Notes: generated by a model not told the origin, from the sequence alone. A stretch of 64,000 bases of DNA from Enterococcus ureasiticus (GCF_001730285.1 NZ_MIJZ01000015.1:186001-250000), one strand, 5' to 3'. Numbered from the stretch's first letter, positions 19,037 through 28,099 are shown. Numbers and translations are program-made.

Positions 19037-20162
19037 AAAAAAGAATGAGATTATCATACAAGAAAAGGAAATCCCAAAAGAAGTAATGGAAAAACTAGTT
19101 CAGAATCGCGAGAACCTTTTAAACAATCCTATTAAGCAAGAAAAAAAGAAATTCAAAATGAGATACAAGAAACAAATCATTATCACTTTAGCACTAGCCG
19201 CATCCCTAATTTTAATTGCCTTAATCAACCCACAAATAAATACAGCAATTAAAAACGCTTTAGGCATTAGCCAAGATTCAGGTGTTGCGATGGTAGAAAA
19301 CAACGGCATACAAAGCGAACTCAATTTAACTAGTACACAAAATGGACGCGAGATCACATTGACTAAATTTGTATCAACAAAGAAAAAATTTGCCTTTGAT
19401 TATCAATTTAAGTTAGATGATGAAAAACTGAAAGAGTTATTGGAAAAACAACGCTCTCCTGATCGGGTATTCACTAAAAATGCGACAGACACTCAACATA
19501 TTGACCTCGGTCTTTTTGTTAATGACAGTAATGAAGATATATTCGGCGGTGTTTCATCTCAATCTACTTTTCGCATAGAAGGAGATATTTTTTATGGTTC
19601 TGTCGTAGCAACTTTTAATCGAGAAAAAATACCTGAGGACGCTAAATTGACCCTTCACATTTATAAACTATCTTGGCAAGATGCTGAAGAACTTGATCAA
19701 GCATTTATCGAAGCGTCTAATACAGGGAGTCCTTTCGGTGTATTAGACGCTTTAGAATATGAAGGTGACTGGCGTTTTGACATTGATTACAAACCATTAA
19801 CTCAAACTGCTGATACACAAATCAGTAACGTAAATAATATCACAGATATCAAAGCAACCAGTGATGCTTTACAAACAACTATTCGATTTATTGCTCCTCT
19901 CAAAGAATTTAGTACTCCAGAAAAACCTTGTACCCCAGGAATTACTTTATATAAAGATGGTATAGAAGTTGAAAATCAACTATTTACACAAATATCTAAC
20001 TTAGAAACTGGAGAGATCGAATTATCGATTAGTCTAAGTTCGTTAGATACAACATCCGTATATAAAATCCAAGTAAACGATGTGGATAATTTTTCTGGTG
20101 AAACGATCAAGGAAGTTGGCTTTTTCGAACTACAAAATAAAGAATCAAAGTCCTCTAAATAA
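19029..20162 (+). CDS. Membrane-anchored DUF4179-like protein, probable anti-sigma factor
   Basis: A 377-residue protein with a short lysine/glutamate-rich cytoplasmic N-terminus (about 1-48), one membrane helix at about 50-70 (IIITLALAASLILIALI), then a large external domain beginning INTAIKNALGISQDSGV. That architecture and N-terminal pattern fit DUF4179 proteins, which are regularly paired with ECF sigma factors. Overlap with the sigma gene supports a role in holding it at the membrane. No zinc-binding anti-sigma motif (HxxxCxxC) is present, so the contact mode would differ from RsrA/RsiW types. Confidence 0.8.
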   Translation: MDKKKNEIIIQEKEIPKEVMEKLVQNRENLLNNPIKQEKKKFKMRYKKQIIITLALAASLILIALINPQINTAIKNALGISQDSGVAMVENNGIQSELNLTSTQNGREITLTKFVSTKKKFAFDYQFKLDDEKLKELLEKQRSPDRVFTKNATDTQHIDLGLFVNDSNEDIFGGVSSQSTFRIEGDIFYGSVVATFNREKIPEDAKLTLHIYKLSWQDAEELDQAFIEASNTGSPFGVLDALEYEGDWRFDIDYKPLTQTADTQISNVNNITDIKATSDALQTTIRFIAPLKEFSTPEKPCTPGITLYKDGIEVENQLFTQISNLETGEIELSISLSSLDTTSVYKIQVNDVDNFSGETIKEVGFFELQNKESKSSK

Positions 20163-20163
20163 A

Positions 20164-20205
20164 AGAGTGAAGAACAGAACCAAAGACCACTCTGTTCTTC
20201 ACTCT
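20164..20205. terminator. Bidirectional terminator between convergent genes
   Basis: A 15-bp perfect stem, AGAGTGAAGAACAGA (20164-20178) with TCTGTTCTTCACTCT (20191-20205). The better T tract is on the minus strand, so it chiefly serves the nucleoside hydrolase gene. Confidence 0.8.
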
Positions 20206-20215
20206 ATTACAATTA

Positions 20216-21139
20216 TCAATCACACTTCTTAATCGCTTCTAAAAACCACTGCCTAAACTGTTCCTCATCAATATCCACACAAACTCGACAATTAGCTGCT
20301 TTACCCAAATACCCATCCAAATCAACCAAAGTAGCCCCTGCCGTCAACAGACCTTGTGTTTCAATCCCAACATAAACCTCTTTCACTTCAAACATTTCAG
20401 GCTCTAACAAATAAGCAATCGCACACCCATCATACATCTTCAATCCCGTTTCTAAACTACCACCACGATATTGTCTAAACAAATGATCGATCATGTCTCC
20501 AGTTTTATTCATTTTCTGAACTTGCTCACGCTCTTTAGGCAAGACCAAGGCTTTTTCCCCAACATCCAATCCGACCATCGTCAGTGAAATATTACTTTCA
20601 AAAACGATCTTTGCTGCTTCTGGATCTGCAGTAATATTGAATTCTGACAGCACACCCGCGTTTCCTCTTCCCAAAGAACCACCCATAATCACAAGCTCTT
20701 CGATTCTTTCTACACATTCTGGATAGATTCTTAGTAAAAGTGCAATATTCGTCAATGGACCGATCCCAACAATCGTCGTTTTTTCTTTAGAATCCATCAA
20801 GACCTTGTACATCTCAATAACGGCATGGTTTTTTGTTAGTAATTCATACTTAGACTCTGGAAATTCATAACCATCCATCCCTGTGCTTCCGTGAATGTCA
20901 CTTGCATTGATTGCTTCACGTAACAATGGACGGTCAGAACCAATCGCAACGGGTATCCTTTTGTTCCAAAAGGCTAACAGCTTCAGTAGATTTTTTGTAA
21001 CTTTATCCACACTAACATTGCCTGAAACTGTCGTAAACAGCTTGATGTTCAACCTTTCATCAAATAATGCAGCAGCAATTGCAACCGCGTCATCGATTCC
21101 TGGATCTGTATCAATAATGATTTTTCTTGGTTTCTTCAC
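20216..21139 (-). CDS. Ribonucleoside hydrolase (IunH family)
   Basis: Cleaves the N-glycosidic bond of ribonucleosides in salvage. The 307-residue protein opens with the calcium-binding motif IIIDTDPGIDDAVAI, and has VGIGPLTNIALLLR and LVIMGGSLGRGNA, all diagnostic. The C-terminal region has YDGCAIAYLLEPE, equivalent to the family's HDxxA motif with Tyr in place of His. The start is GTG at 21139 with GGAAGG about 9 nt upstream. Purine versus pyrimidine preference cannot be assigned from sequence alone. Confidence 0.92.
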   Translation of the reverse strand: MKKPRKIIIDTDPGIDDAVAIAAALFDERLNIKLFTTVSGNVSVDKVTKNLLKLLAFWNKRIPVAIGSDRPLLREAINASDIHGSTGMDGYEFPESKYELLTKNHAVIEMYKVLMDSKEKTTIVGIGPLTNIALLLRIYPECVERIEELVIMGGSLGRGNAGVLSEFNITADPEAAKIVFESNISLTMVGLDVGEKALVLPKEREQVQKMNKTGDMIDHLFRQYRGGSLETGLKMYDGCAIAYLLEPEMFEVKEVYVGIETQGLLTAGATLVDLDGYLGKAANCRVCVDIDEEQFRQWFLEAIKKCD

Positions 21140-21278
21140 TTTACTATTCCTTCCTTTTAAACTTTAGCTACACAAAACCAGCAATTCTCCCATGCTAATT
21201 TTTTCTCACTAAAGCTACCCCTTTTTTATATAAAAAGCGGAAAACAGAAAAGTGCCTGTCTCCCGCCCTCTTCTATTT

Positions 21279-21611
21279 TTAATAATCCAACTGCTTCAAA
21301 TGCAGTAGAAATGAGTCTTTCGTTAAACGCTTGATCGTATAAAGACGTTCGATTTGCTTGCAGATCTTTTTATCTTCTTTTGCCTTAGGATCAAAAACAT
21401 CCATCAACTTACTGATACCATATTCTAAAAGAATACCAGTTCCACCGTTACCAACAGCAAAACCTAGCTCATCTGTATCATTTAATTGACCCTTTTTGAT
21501 TTCTGAAATGTTACGACTGAAATCGCCTTCAACAATAATTTCATCTGTCTTCTTGTCTAACTCTACCGCTAATTCAGCTTTTGTTTTTACAGTTATTGGT
21601 TCAATAGCCAT
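21279..21611 (-). CDS. Small hypothetical protein (110 aa)
   Basis: A 110-residue protein with a strong AAAGGAGG site. It has no membrane helix or signal peptide. It begins MAIEPITVKTKAELAVEL and has a glycine-rich patch (GFAVGNGGTGILLEYG) that could be a short membrane-active or packing segment, followed by a basic C-terminal half (KAKEDKKICKQIERLY). I do not recognise a family. It stands alone between the nucleoside hydrolase gene and mprF. Confidence 0.65.
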   Translation of the reverse strand: MAIEPITVKTKAELAVELDKKTDEIIVEGDFSRNISEIKKGQLNDTDELGFAVGNGGTGILLEYGISKLMDVFDPKAKEDKKICKQIERLYTIKRLTKDSFLLHLKQLDY

Positions 21612-21681
21612 CCCAAAAAACCTCCTTTTATTAATTATTATACGCTATTCCACTATTTTTACTAGTAGGATTTGAGACTTA

Positions 21682-21730
21682 AAAACAGGTAAGGATAAAA
21701 CCATTTTGGTTTTACCCTTACCTGTTTTAT
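21682..21730 (-). terminator. Terminator downstream of mprF
   Basis: A 22-bp stem with one mismatch: arms 21682-21703 and 21707-21728. On the minus strand it follows the mprF stop and is followed by TTTT. Confidence 0.8.
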
Positions 21731-21731
21731 T

Positions 21732-24323
21732 TTATATACCAATTATTACTTCTTCGACCAAAGAAACGGCCTTTCCTTTGCCTCGTTCAATCAATAACAC
21801 TAGTTGAATAAACGCAAACAATACATTACTTTGTTTAGAATACGCAAAATATCTAGATTCCCAGTTTGTTACATACTGTTCTTTCTCTTTTCTTGTATCT
21901 TTGAATCCATACATTTGATCGCCATATTTATAAAAAATATTGATAAAACGTTCATTTAAAAACGAATATTTTGTTTCACCTACATTTGCTAACGGAGCCG
22001 TACCTAAATCAACGATACGATACCCTCGTTTTTGATACTCAGCGATAAAATGAGTCAATAAATAATCCGTAACGTGCTCCGGTGCTGACTCAGAATAACG
22101 CAATAAATCATAGGACATTTCACGATTTTGAACGATGGGTTTAGCCGTGATGAAGCCAATCACTTCATGGCGTTCATTTCGCAAAACACCAATGTCACTT
22201 AAAGCTAAATACTCTTTATCAAAATGACCACCCACAAAATTTCGTTCTCGCTGCGAACCTAACCACTCTTCTGACACTCGAGCTAGTTCTTGTAACAGCT
22301 CATCTGAAACAGGTTCATGATACATCGTAAAGTTATAGCCTAAATTGCTTAAATGTTGAAGCTCCATACTATTTGTTGCCAGAGAAATTGGGGCTGAATC
22401 GAGACAAGAAAAATCAATGATTCCTTCTTCTCCAATTTTCATAAAATTAAACCCTAAATCATGTAATACCATTGTATATTCTTCACTGATCCGATAAAAT
22501 GCCGCTTGATAACCCAGAAGATCGGCAGCATCCATGAATGCCAACGTGGCTTGTGACCATTTTTCTTTATCACCGATCGGCTCTGCCAAAACAAAACATT
22601 TATTCGCCTTGATCTGATAAGCGAACAATACTTGATCTTCGTTATTTTTCTGATAATAATAATAGGAATAATTTTTTAAATACAACAAATGACTGCCTTG
22701 TGTTCCCCCATACTTACTGATCAACGCTGTTAAACGTTCTTCTTGATACGGTTCACCCAAATGTTTGGATGTATCTGCCAAATACTGATATAACGTAATC
22801 AAGCCGATCATCGAAATGCCAAGCCCAATCAAACCAGAGAACCAGACATCATCCGATGGAAATAATAAAAATGTATGTGGAAGTGGTCCTGTTTTATCTG
22901 GATGAGAACTATAATACCCAGCTACGGCATAAATAATAAACAAGAAACTAAACAAAACACCATCAACTGCTAACGCCCCCCAAGAATAAACAAATTTTTC
23001 TCGGTAAAACTCTTTTCTTGCCAAAAAAACGGCTGAAAGAATCACTAGATAAACAAGAATCAACTGCCAAGAAGACGTTCTAGAAACCGTATTAACAATG
23101 CCAAAAATCAATAACCCAATCGTTGGCCAATATGCTTTTTTTACTTTCATAGAAATCCCTCTAGCTAGCCCTAACAATAAAAAGCCGATCAGCATATTGA
23201 ATGTTTGATCTAAAAAATCAAAAGAAAATGGCATTAAGAATTTAAATAGCCGACTAACATTCGATAAGTTTGTGATCGTTGAAAGTAAAACCATCATGAT
23301 TCCAGCAAAATAAAGAGCTGTCACTAAAATAAAATGTGCCACTTTTTGCGAGAATATCCGCGGTAAATTATCAAGAAATCGATTGATTTTGATCCCTGTT
23401 TGATGAATAAATAAAATAATTCCAGTAATAAAAGGTAATACATAATAAAACAAACGATAATAAATCAGCCAAACGACTGCAGTTGACTGTCCCACGCCTA
23501 ACTGAGACAAACCTAAAATCATCAATACATCAAAGGTACCCATCCCCCCAGGCACCATCGTCAACATTCCGATCAAGGTCGCAATCACAAACATCGGATA
23601 CACTGAGAGTAAAGACACATCGACGTTCATCAAAGCACCTACACTTAAAAAGACAAACATCGCACCTAACCACTGGCCCAGTGACGCCCCGAATAAAAGA
23701 AAAATACCTTTCGGGAAAAAATCCTTAAATAAGGTATATTTTTTTAGTTGTGTAAACAATAATAAAGCCGGTGCAATCAAACTGCCTGCAAGCAGCCACA
23801 CCCAATACTCTCGAAACAAACTATCTGGTCGAATAAAAAAGACATCAATAAATGCACTAAACGATAAAATAGACAAACCAGAAATCATAAACAACGCAAC
23901 CTTAGAAACCGTTGCTACAACTTTTTTACGTGGTGCATCCTTACCATAAAAATTAGCCCGCAAAGTCGCTCCAACCACACCGCCAAATCCCGCAAGATTA
24001 TTGATCGTATTCGTGACCCAAGCCGAAACAAACCACTCCCAACGGTTCATTTTTGGCTTACCTTGCTCTTCAAGTACATTCACCACGACTAAATCATATA
24101 AAAGCATCGGTAAAACACCAAGCAAACCTGCCACAATCATTCCAATGATCCTAAAGCGGTTTTGTTGCCCCATTGTGTGGAAAACATCCTGCCAAGTCAT
24201 TCCCTGCACAATATGCGTTACTTGATTGGCTACGAAGATCAAAACGGAGCCCAGAAAGATTAATTTTAATAATAAACTGTGTTCTTTCATCCAGTGAAAT
24301 AGCTGGTTTATTTTATGTTTCAT
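21732..24323 (-). CDS. mprF: Bifunctional lysylphosphatidylglycerol synthase/flippase
   Basis: Adds lysine (or another amino acid) from aminoacyl-tRNA to phosphatidylglycerol and flips the product outward, lowering surface negative charge and giving resistance to cationic peptides and related drugs. The 863-residue protein has an N-terminal flippase with many helices (about 1-540; includes FGGVVGATLRANFYGKDAP and MVPGGMGTFDVLMILGLSQ). A C-terminal DUF2156 GNAT-like synthase follows (about 545-860; SKYGGTQGSHLLYLKNY, VDLGTAPLANVG). The length is typical for full MprF. It is flanked by terminators and appears monocistronic. Confidence 0.95.
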   Translation of the reverse strand: MKHKINQLFHWMKEHSLLLKLIFLGSVLIFVANQVTHIVQGMTWQDVFHTMGQQNRFRIIGMIVAGLLGVLPMLLYDLVVVNVLEEQGKPKMNRWEWFVSAWVTNTINNLAGFGGVVGATLRANFYGKDAPRKKVVATVSKVALFMISGLSILSFSAFIDVFFIRPDSLFREYWVWLLAGSLIAPALLLFTQLKKYTLFKDFFPKGIFLLFGASLGQWLGAMFVFLSVGALMNVDVSLLSVYPMFVIATLIGMLTMVPGGMGTFDVLMILGLSQLGVGQSTAVVWLIYYRLFYYVLPFITGIILFIHQTGIKINRFLDNLPRIFSQKVAHFILVTALYFAGIMMVLLSTITNLSNVSRLFKFLMPFSFDFLDQTFNMLIGFLLLGLARGISMKVKKAYWPTIGLLIFGIVNTVSRTSSWQLILVYLVILSAVFLARKEFYREKFVYSWGALAVDGVLFSFLFIIYAVAGYYSSHPDKTGPLPHTFLLFPSDDVWFSGLIGLGISMIGLITLYQYLADTSKHLGEPYQEERLTALISKYGGTQGSHLLYLKNYSYYYYQKNNEDQVLFAYQIKANKCFVLAEPIGDKEKWSQATLAFMDAADLLGYQAAFYRISEEYTMVLHDLGFNFMKIGEEGIIDFSCLDSAPISLATNSMELQHLSNLGYNFTMYHEPVSDELLQELARVSEEWLGSQRERNFVGGHFDKEYLALSDIGVLRNERHEVIGFITAKPIVQNREMSYDLLRYSESAPEHVTDYLLTHFIAEYQKRGYRIVDLGTAPLANVGETKYSFLNERFINIFYKYGDQMYGFKDTRKEKEQYVTNWESRYFAYSKQSNVLFAFIQLVLLIERGKGKAVSLVEEVIIGI

Positions 24324-24421
24324 CTGCTCACCACCTTTGTATATCTTAGAAAGTTTTCCTTTATATGTTAGCTTATAACGAATTATTTTTCCAGTTTCCT
24401 TCTTGAAATCCTTGTTTTATG

Positions 24422-24466
24422 CAAAAAAAACAGTTATTAAGCTTCACTATTCAAGCTTAACAACTG
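24422..24466 (-). terminator. Terminator of the dhaKLM-gldA operon
   Basis: CAGTTATTAAGCTT (24431-24444) and AAGCTTAACAACTG (24453-24466), one mismatch. On the minus strand a run of eight T follows, just after the gldA stop. Confidence 0.9.
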
Positions 24467-24484
24467 CTTTCAACCAACGACTAT

Positions 24485-25615
24485 CTATTTATGATTCTTA
24501 TACTCTTTCCCAATCTTATCTGCCACAATAATTGCTGCCTTCACTTGATCCACTGTAATCGGAAATGGCATTGAATGAATCGATTCTTCTGGGATACACG
24601 ATTTTTCAGCTACTTCAGTCAGTTCAGCATCCGAAATTTCTTTCACACCTAAATCAGCTAAGCAAACCGGTAATCCAATCGATAAAGCAAAGTCCAATAC
24701 TTCATATAATTCGGCTTTTGGTGCATTTTCTAAAACTAACTGACAAATCGTACTGAATGCTACTTTTTCGCCATGAGTTGCGCCATGAGCATCATGTAAA
24801 ACAGTCAACCCATCGTGAATCGCATGAATTGCAGCGAGTCCTGCACTTTCAAAACCTAAACCAGAAAGTAAGATGTTTGCTTCAATGATATTTTCCAGTG
24901 CAGGTGTTACAACGTTATTATCTGATGCTTCTTTGGCTTTTAAACCATCTTCTAAAATCGTTTCATAGCATAATTTAGCCAGTGCCAACGCTGTATTTGT
25001 TCCTTTGGCTGGTGGACAGACACCTTCACGAGCACCACATGGTAAACCAGCATTTACATTCGAATAAGAATTATGCGTCGCTCTTGCTTCAAAATAAGTT
25101 GATAACGCATCACCCATACCGGAAACTAAGAAACGTGTTGGGGCATTCGCAATGACGACCGTATCAATCAAGACAACACTTGGACTTTGAACAAAGTACG
25201 CATAATCATCAAACTGACCATCTTCTGTATAAAGGACTGCCGAATGACTCGTCGGCGCGTCTGTTGCAACGATTGTTGGTACAATGATCAAGTTATGGCC
25301 TTCCGCTACACATTTTGCTGTATCGATCGCTTTACCACCACCAAGACCGATCACACAATCACAATCATTTTCTTTAGCCACTTTTTGCAAACGAGCTACT
25401 TCTACTCGTGAAGCCTCTCCATGAAAATTACTTTCTACAAAAGAAATATCAAAAGTTTCAGCTGTTTTATTCAGTTTATCTTTTACTCGATTCACATCGT
25501 CTGCATGTGCAATCAGTAAGGCTTTTTTCCCAAATGTTGTGACAAAATAACCTAAATTCAATAACTCGTCTTCACCTTGAACGTATTTCGTTGGACTAAT
25601 AAACGCTTTTCTCAT
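24485..25615 (-). CDS. gldA: Glycerol dehydrogenase
   Basis: NAD-dependent oxidation of glycerol to dihydroxyacetone. The 376-residue iron/zinc alcohol dehydrogenase family member shows the NAD motif GLGGGKAIDTAKC, and metal-site segments DALSTYFEARAT, AAIHAIHDGLTVL and DAHGATHGEKVAF. It is the last gene of a dhaK-dhaL-dhaM-gldA operon, 23 bp after dhaM, so the operon encodes the dehydrogenation route of glycerol: GldA makes dihydroxyacetone and DhaKLM phosphorylates it. Confidence 0.95.
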   Translation of the reverse strand: MRKAFISPTKYVQGEDELLNLGYFVTTFGKKALLIAHADDVNRVKDKLNKTAETFDISFVESNFHGEASRVEVARLQKVAKENDCDCVIGLGGGKAIDTAKCVAEGHNLIIVPTIVATDAPTSHSAVLYTEDGQFDDYAYFVQSPSVVLIDTVVIANAPTRFLVSGMGDALSTYFEARATHNSYSNVNAGLPCGAREGVCPPAKGTNTALALAKLCYETILEDGLKAKEASDNNVVTPALENIIEANILLSGLGFESAGLAAIHAIHDGLTVLHDAHGATHGEKVAFSTICQLVLENAPKAELYEVLDFALSIGLPVCLADLGVKEISDAELTEVAEKSCIPEESIHSMPFPITVDQVKAAIIVADKIGKEYKNHK

Positions 25616-25638
25616 GTTCTAAACTCCTATCCTACTCT

Positions 25639-26007
25639 TTATTTTATTTTCAAAGGGGCTAATTGCTCCTTTATGACATCGATCGGTGTATCTACTTGTA
25701 ATAATGCCGCCGCCGTATAAGCGCTCTCTACTAAAGCCGTATCAAATAATAAGACTTCTTTTTCTGTCATATCGATGGCCATTTCTAAATTCATTTTAGC
25801 GCTGCCTAAATCATAAAAAGCTAATAATGTCTGAGCTGAATTTTTTTCAAAGGCATCCATGATTTTTTCAAATGAGGTTCCAACTGCTCCTTGATCCAAC
25901 CCAGCGGCGACAGTTATCGGCACATCTTTTGCCACTTCTTTGATCAAACGATCGACACCTTCTCCGATTTCTTTAACATGAGACACAATTACTACACCGT
26001 TACTCAT
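25639..26007 (-). CDS. dhaM: Dihydroxyacetone kinase phosphotransfer subunit
   Basis: EIIA-mannose-like subunit that passes phosphate from HPr to DhaL. The active-site histidine lies in VIVSHVKEIGEGV near the N-terminus. The protein is a single-domain form of 122 residues, as usual in Gram-positives (no HPr or EI domains). The start at 26007 (ATG within TTTGATGAGTAA) overlaps the dhaL stop and has GGAAGCAGG upstream; the three extra upstream residues in frame lack a site. Confidence 0.93.
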   Translation of the reverse strand: MSNGVVIVSHVKEIGEGVDRLIKEVAKDVPITVAAGLDQGAVGTSFEKIMDAFEKNSAQTLLAFYDLGSAKMNLEMAIDMTEKEVLLFDTALVESAYTAAALLQVDTPIDVIKEQLAPLKIK

Positions 26008-26587
26008 CAAATACACCTGCTTCCATTAGAGATTGAAAGAAATACATACTAGACATTGCACCAGGATCAATATGACCGATCGATCGTTCACCAACATAAG
26101 AGGCACGACCTTTTGTCGCAGCGATCTCTTTTGTCGATTCTACAGCCTCTTCCAGTACTGCATCTGTTAGCTTTCCAGTTTTAATTGCCTTGATTGCTGG
26201 AGCCCATTCGTCTAGCATTGTTTTTTCACCAGGTTGGCTGTTTCCACGTTTCTCGATTCCTGCTAAACCAGCTTCTAGAATCGGTAATGCATCAGACGTT
26301 GTTGCTGAAGCTTTAGCCATTTCCATCATAGCTGTTCCATATAGTGGACCGGAAGCTCCGCCGACTTTACTGATCAAAGCCATCGCAGTTAGTTTGAAAA
26401 CATCTTGTATCGTTTCGGGATCTTTACTCTGCAAACTTTCACTCACAGCATCCATGCCACGCGCCATATTATTTCCATGATCCCCATCACCGATCGGCGT
26501 ATCTAATTCACTTAAATAATCTTTGTTCTTATCGATTTTTTCTTTGAACAATTGTAATGTCTGTTTTAAATTTTCTACAGTAAACAT
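26000..26587 (-). CDS. dhaL: Dihydroxyacetone kinase ADP-binding subunit
   Basis: DhaL holds ADP as a permanently bound cofactor that is rephosphorylated by DhaM and donates phosphate to dihydroxyacetone on DhaK. The 195-residue protein has the magnesium/ADP motif TPIGDGDHGNNMARG and the glycine-rich KVGGASGPLYGTAMM. Its C-terminal RASYVGERSIGHIDPGA is typical. It lies between dhaK and dhaM and overlaps dhaM by 8 bp. A structured intergenic repeat separates it from dhaK. Confidence 0.95.
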   Translation of the reverse strand: MFTVENLKQTLQLFKEKIDKNKDYLSELDTPIGDGDHGNNMARGMDAVSESLQSKDPETIQDVFKLTAMALISKVGGASGPLYGTAMMEMAKASATTSDALPILEAGLAGIEKRGNSQPGEKTMLDEWAPAIKAIKTGKLTDAVLEEAVESTKEIAATKGRASYVGERSIGHIDPGAMSSMYFFQSLMEAGVFDE

Positions 26588-26603
26588 TTAAGTACCCTCC
26601 TAA

Positions 26604-26747
26604 TTTAAAAGCTGAGCGAGCTTGTTCAACCTTGGCAGAAAAATAGGGGAAATTAACTGTGATGCTCTTTATCACATTTAATTTTGATCTTTTTTCCGAA
26701 AGGCTAGCTCGTAAAGCTAGATAGATTTAAAAGCTGAGCAAGCTTGT
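26604..26747 (+). repeat. Structured intergenic repeat, copy 1
   Basis: A roughly 120-bp element bounded by 22-bp direct repeats (26604-26625 and 26726-26747, one mismatch). It contains a central hairpin with arms 26650-26663 and 26671-26684 and a small CTAGC/GCTAG hairpin near 26704-26719. Its reverse complement aligns along its length with copy 2 at 27792-27945, including the shared blocks GGAAAAAAGAT and CTATTTTTCTG. Confidence 0.75.
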
Positions 26748-26760
26748 GAAGCTAAAACAC

Positions 26761-27744
26761 TTACCAAGCTACTGTATCAACCTCTTCATTCAACGCGTCT
26801 ACCCAATCATCTTCTACTTTCAGCAACGTTACAGAAATTCCTGCCATTTCCAAAGAAGTCATATAATTACCAACTTTTGAAAATGAAATCTCTACACCAG
26901 AAGCATCCAATAAATTCATTGCATCATCATAAAAAATATATTGTTCCATCAACGGTGTTCCACCTAATCCATTGACTAAAATAGCAAAACGATCGCCTTT
27001 GCTCCATTGAAATGCCGCCGCTAATTTAGAAATCAATTCTTCTGCCATTTCTTTAGATGGTTTGATTTTTTCCCGTTTGTAGCCAGGTTCACCGTGAATA
27101 CCAACACCAAATTCAATCTCATCATCTGCTAACACAAATCCAGGCTTCCCAACTTCTGGTACTGTGGCACCTGTTAAAGCAACTCCGATTGTTTTTAGAT
27201 TTTCTACAACACGTTTCCCTAAAGCAACTAACTCATCTACTGATGCACCATTACGCGCTGCTGCTCCTAAAATTTTATGAACTAAAATCGTTCCCGCTAC
27301 ACCTCGTTTGCCTTGGGTATACGTGCTATCTTCTACCGCTATATCATCATCCACTATGACTGTGCCGACTTTGATATCTTCCATTTCAGCTAAATCTTTC
27401 GCCATGTCAAAGTTCATAATATCGCCGGAGTAGTTTTTCACAACCATCACAACACCTTCTCCTTGATCAACTGCTTTGATCCCTTCAAAAATCTGATCTG
27501 GTGTTGGAGATGTAAATACTTGTCCGCAAACAGCTGCCTGCAACATGCCTGAGCCAACAAATCCAGCATGAGCCGGTTCGTGGCCACTGCCTCCGCCACT
27601 GATCAAGGCAACTTGTTTCCCAATTTCTTTTTGCTTCAACACAAAAGTTTCTGGTACTTGCTCAATTGATTCATGATGAGCACGGACAAATCCTTGGACC
27701 ATTTCCGGTACTACATTTTGTGCTTGATTGATGATTTTTTTCAT
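26761..27744 (-). CDS. dhaK: Dihydroxyacetone kinase, substrate-binding subunit
   Basis: Binds dihydroxyacetone covalently through a histidine and presents it to DhaL for phosphorylation. The 327-residue protein has LISGGGSGHEPAHAGFVG, VVMVVKNYSGDIMNF, and the substrate-binding His near position 217 in GIHGEPGYKRE. It is first in the dhaKLM-gldA operon. It has a 5' leader of about 200 nt that contains repeat copy 2, preceded by a promoter with a DhaS-like operator and an overlapping cre site. Confidence 0.95.
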   Translation of the reverse strand: MKKIINQAQNVVPEMVQGFVRAHHESIEQVPETFVLKQKEIGKQVALISGGGSGHEPAHAGFVGSGMLQAAVCGQVFTSPTPDQIFEGIKAVDQGEGVVMVVKNYSGDIMNFDMAKDLAEMEDIKVGTVIVDDDIAVEDSTYTQGKRGVAGTILVHKILGAAARNGASVDELVALGKRVVENLKTIGVALTGATVPEVGKPGFVLADDEIEFGVGIHGEPGYKREKIKPSKEMAEELISKLAAAFQWSKGDRFAILVNGLGGTPLMEQYIFYDDAMNLLDASGVEISFSKVGNYMTSLEMAGISVTLLKVEDDWVDALNEEVDTVAW

Positions 27745-27791
27745 GATGTTCCCTCCTAATTTTTATCTCTGCTTTAGTTACTCCAATTTCA

Positions 27792-27945
27792 TCGGAGTTG
27801 GACGATCCCGCTGCACTTTTATTTTATCTAGCTCCACGGGCTAACTCCTTGGAAAAAAGATAAAATCTGATTGTGGCAAAAAACGCCACCCTCATATTTT
27901 CCTATTTTTCTGTCGGAGTTGGACGATCCCGCTGCACTTTTATTT
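27792..27945 (-). repeat. Structured intergenic repeat, copy 2 (dhaK leader)
   Basis: Same family as the element at 26604-26747 but in the opposite orientation. It is bounded by identical 33-bp direct repeats (27792-27824 and 27913-27945). The central hairpin here is GTGGC (27873-27877) with GCCAC (27885-27889): different bases from copy 1 but the same place and fold. Confidence 0.75.
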
Positions 27946-27946
27946 A

Positions 27947-27962
27947 TTGTATACGTTTACAA
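27947..27962. promoter_or_regulatory. Probable cre site (CcpA binding)
   Basis: TTGTATACGTTTACAA fits the catabolite-responsive element WTGNAANCGNWNNCAW with one mismatch. It overlaps the predicted -10 box of dhaK, so glucose repression of the glycerol operon is likely. Confidence 0.65.
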
Positions 27963-27987
27963 TACTCGCATATAAAAAAAGTTGCAA
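27959..27987 (-). promoter_or_regulatory. Predicted dhaK promoter
   Basis: On the minus strand, TTGCAA (27982-27987) and TATTGT (27959-27964) are separated by 17 bp. The DhaS-like operator abuts the -35 box on its upstream side. Confidence 0.5.
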
Positions 27988-27988
27988 C

Positions 27989-28010
27989 GGACAAACAGGT
28001 TTATGTGTCC
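27989..28010. promoter_or_regulatory. DhaS-type operator
   Basis: On the minus strand this reads GGACACAT-N6-GTTTGTCC. That matches the Lactococcus lactis DhaS inverted repeat as I recall it (GGACACAT-N6-ATTTGTCC) with one difference and the same spacing. It sits just upstream of the predicted dhaK -35 box, the position expected for an activator. Confidence 0.75.
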
Positions 28011-28099
28011 GCTTTCATTTTGTTTTTTTCAAACTATAGTTTTCACTGGAAAGACAGCGTATAATAGAAACAGATATTACGGAAAAGGAGCACGTCTCA

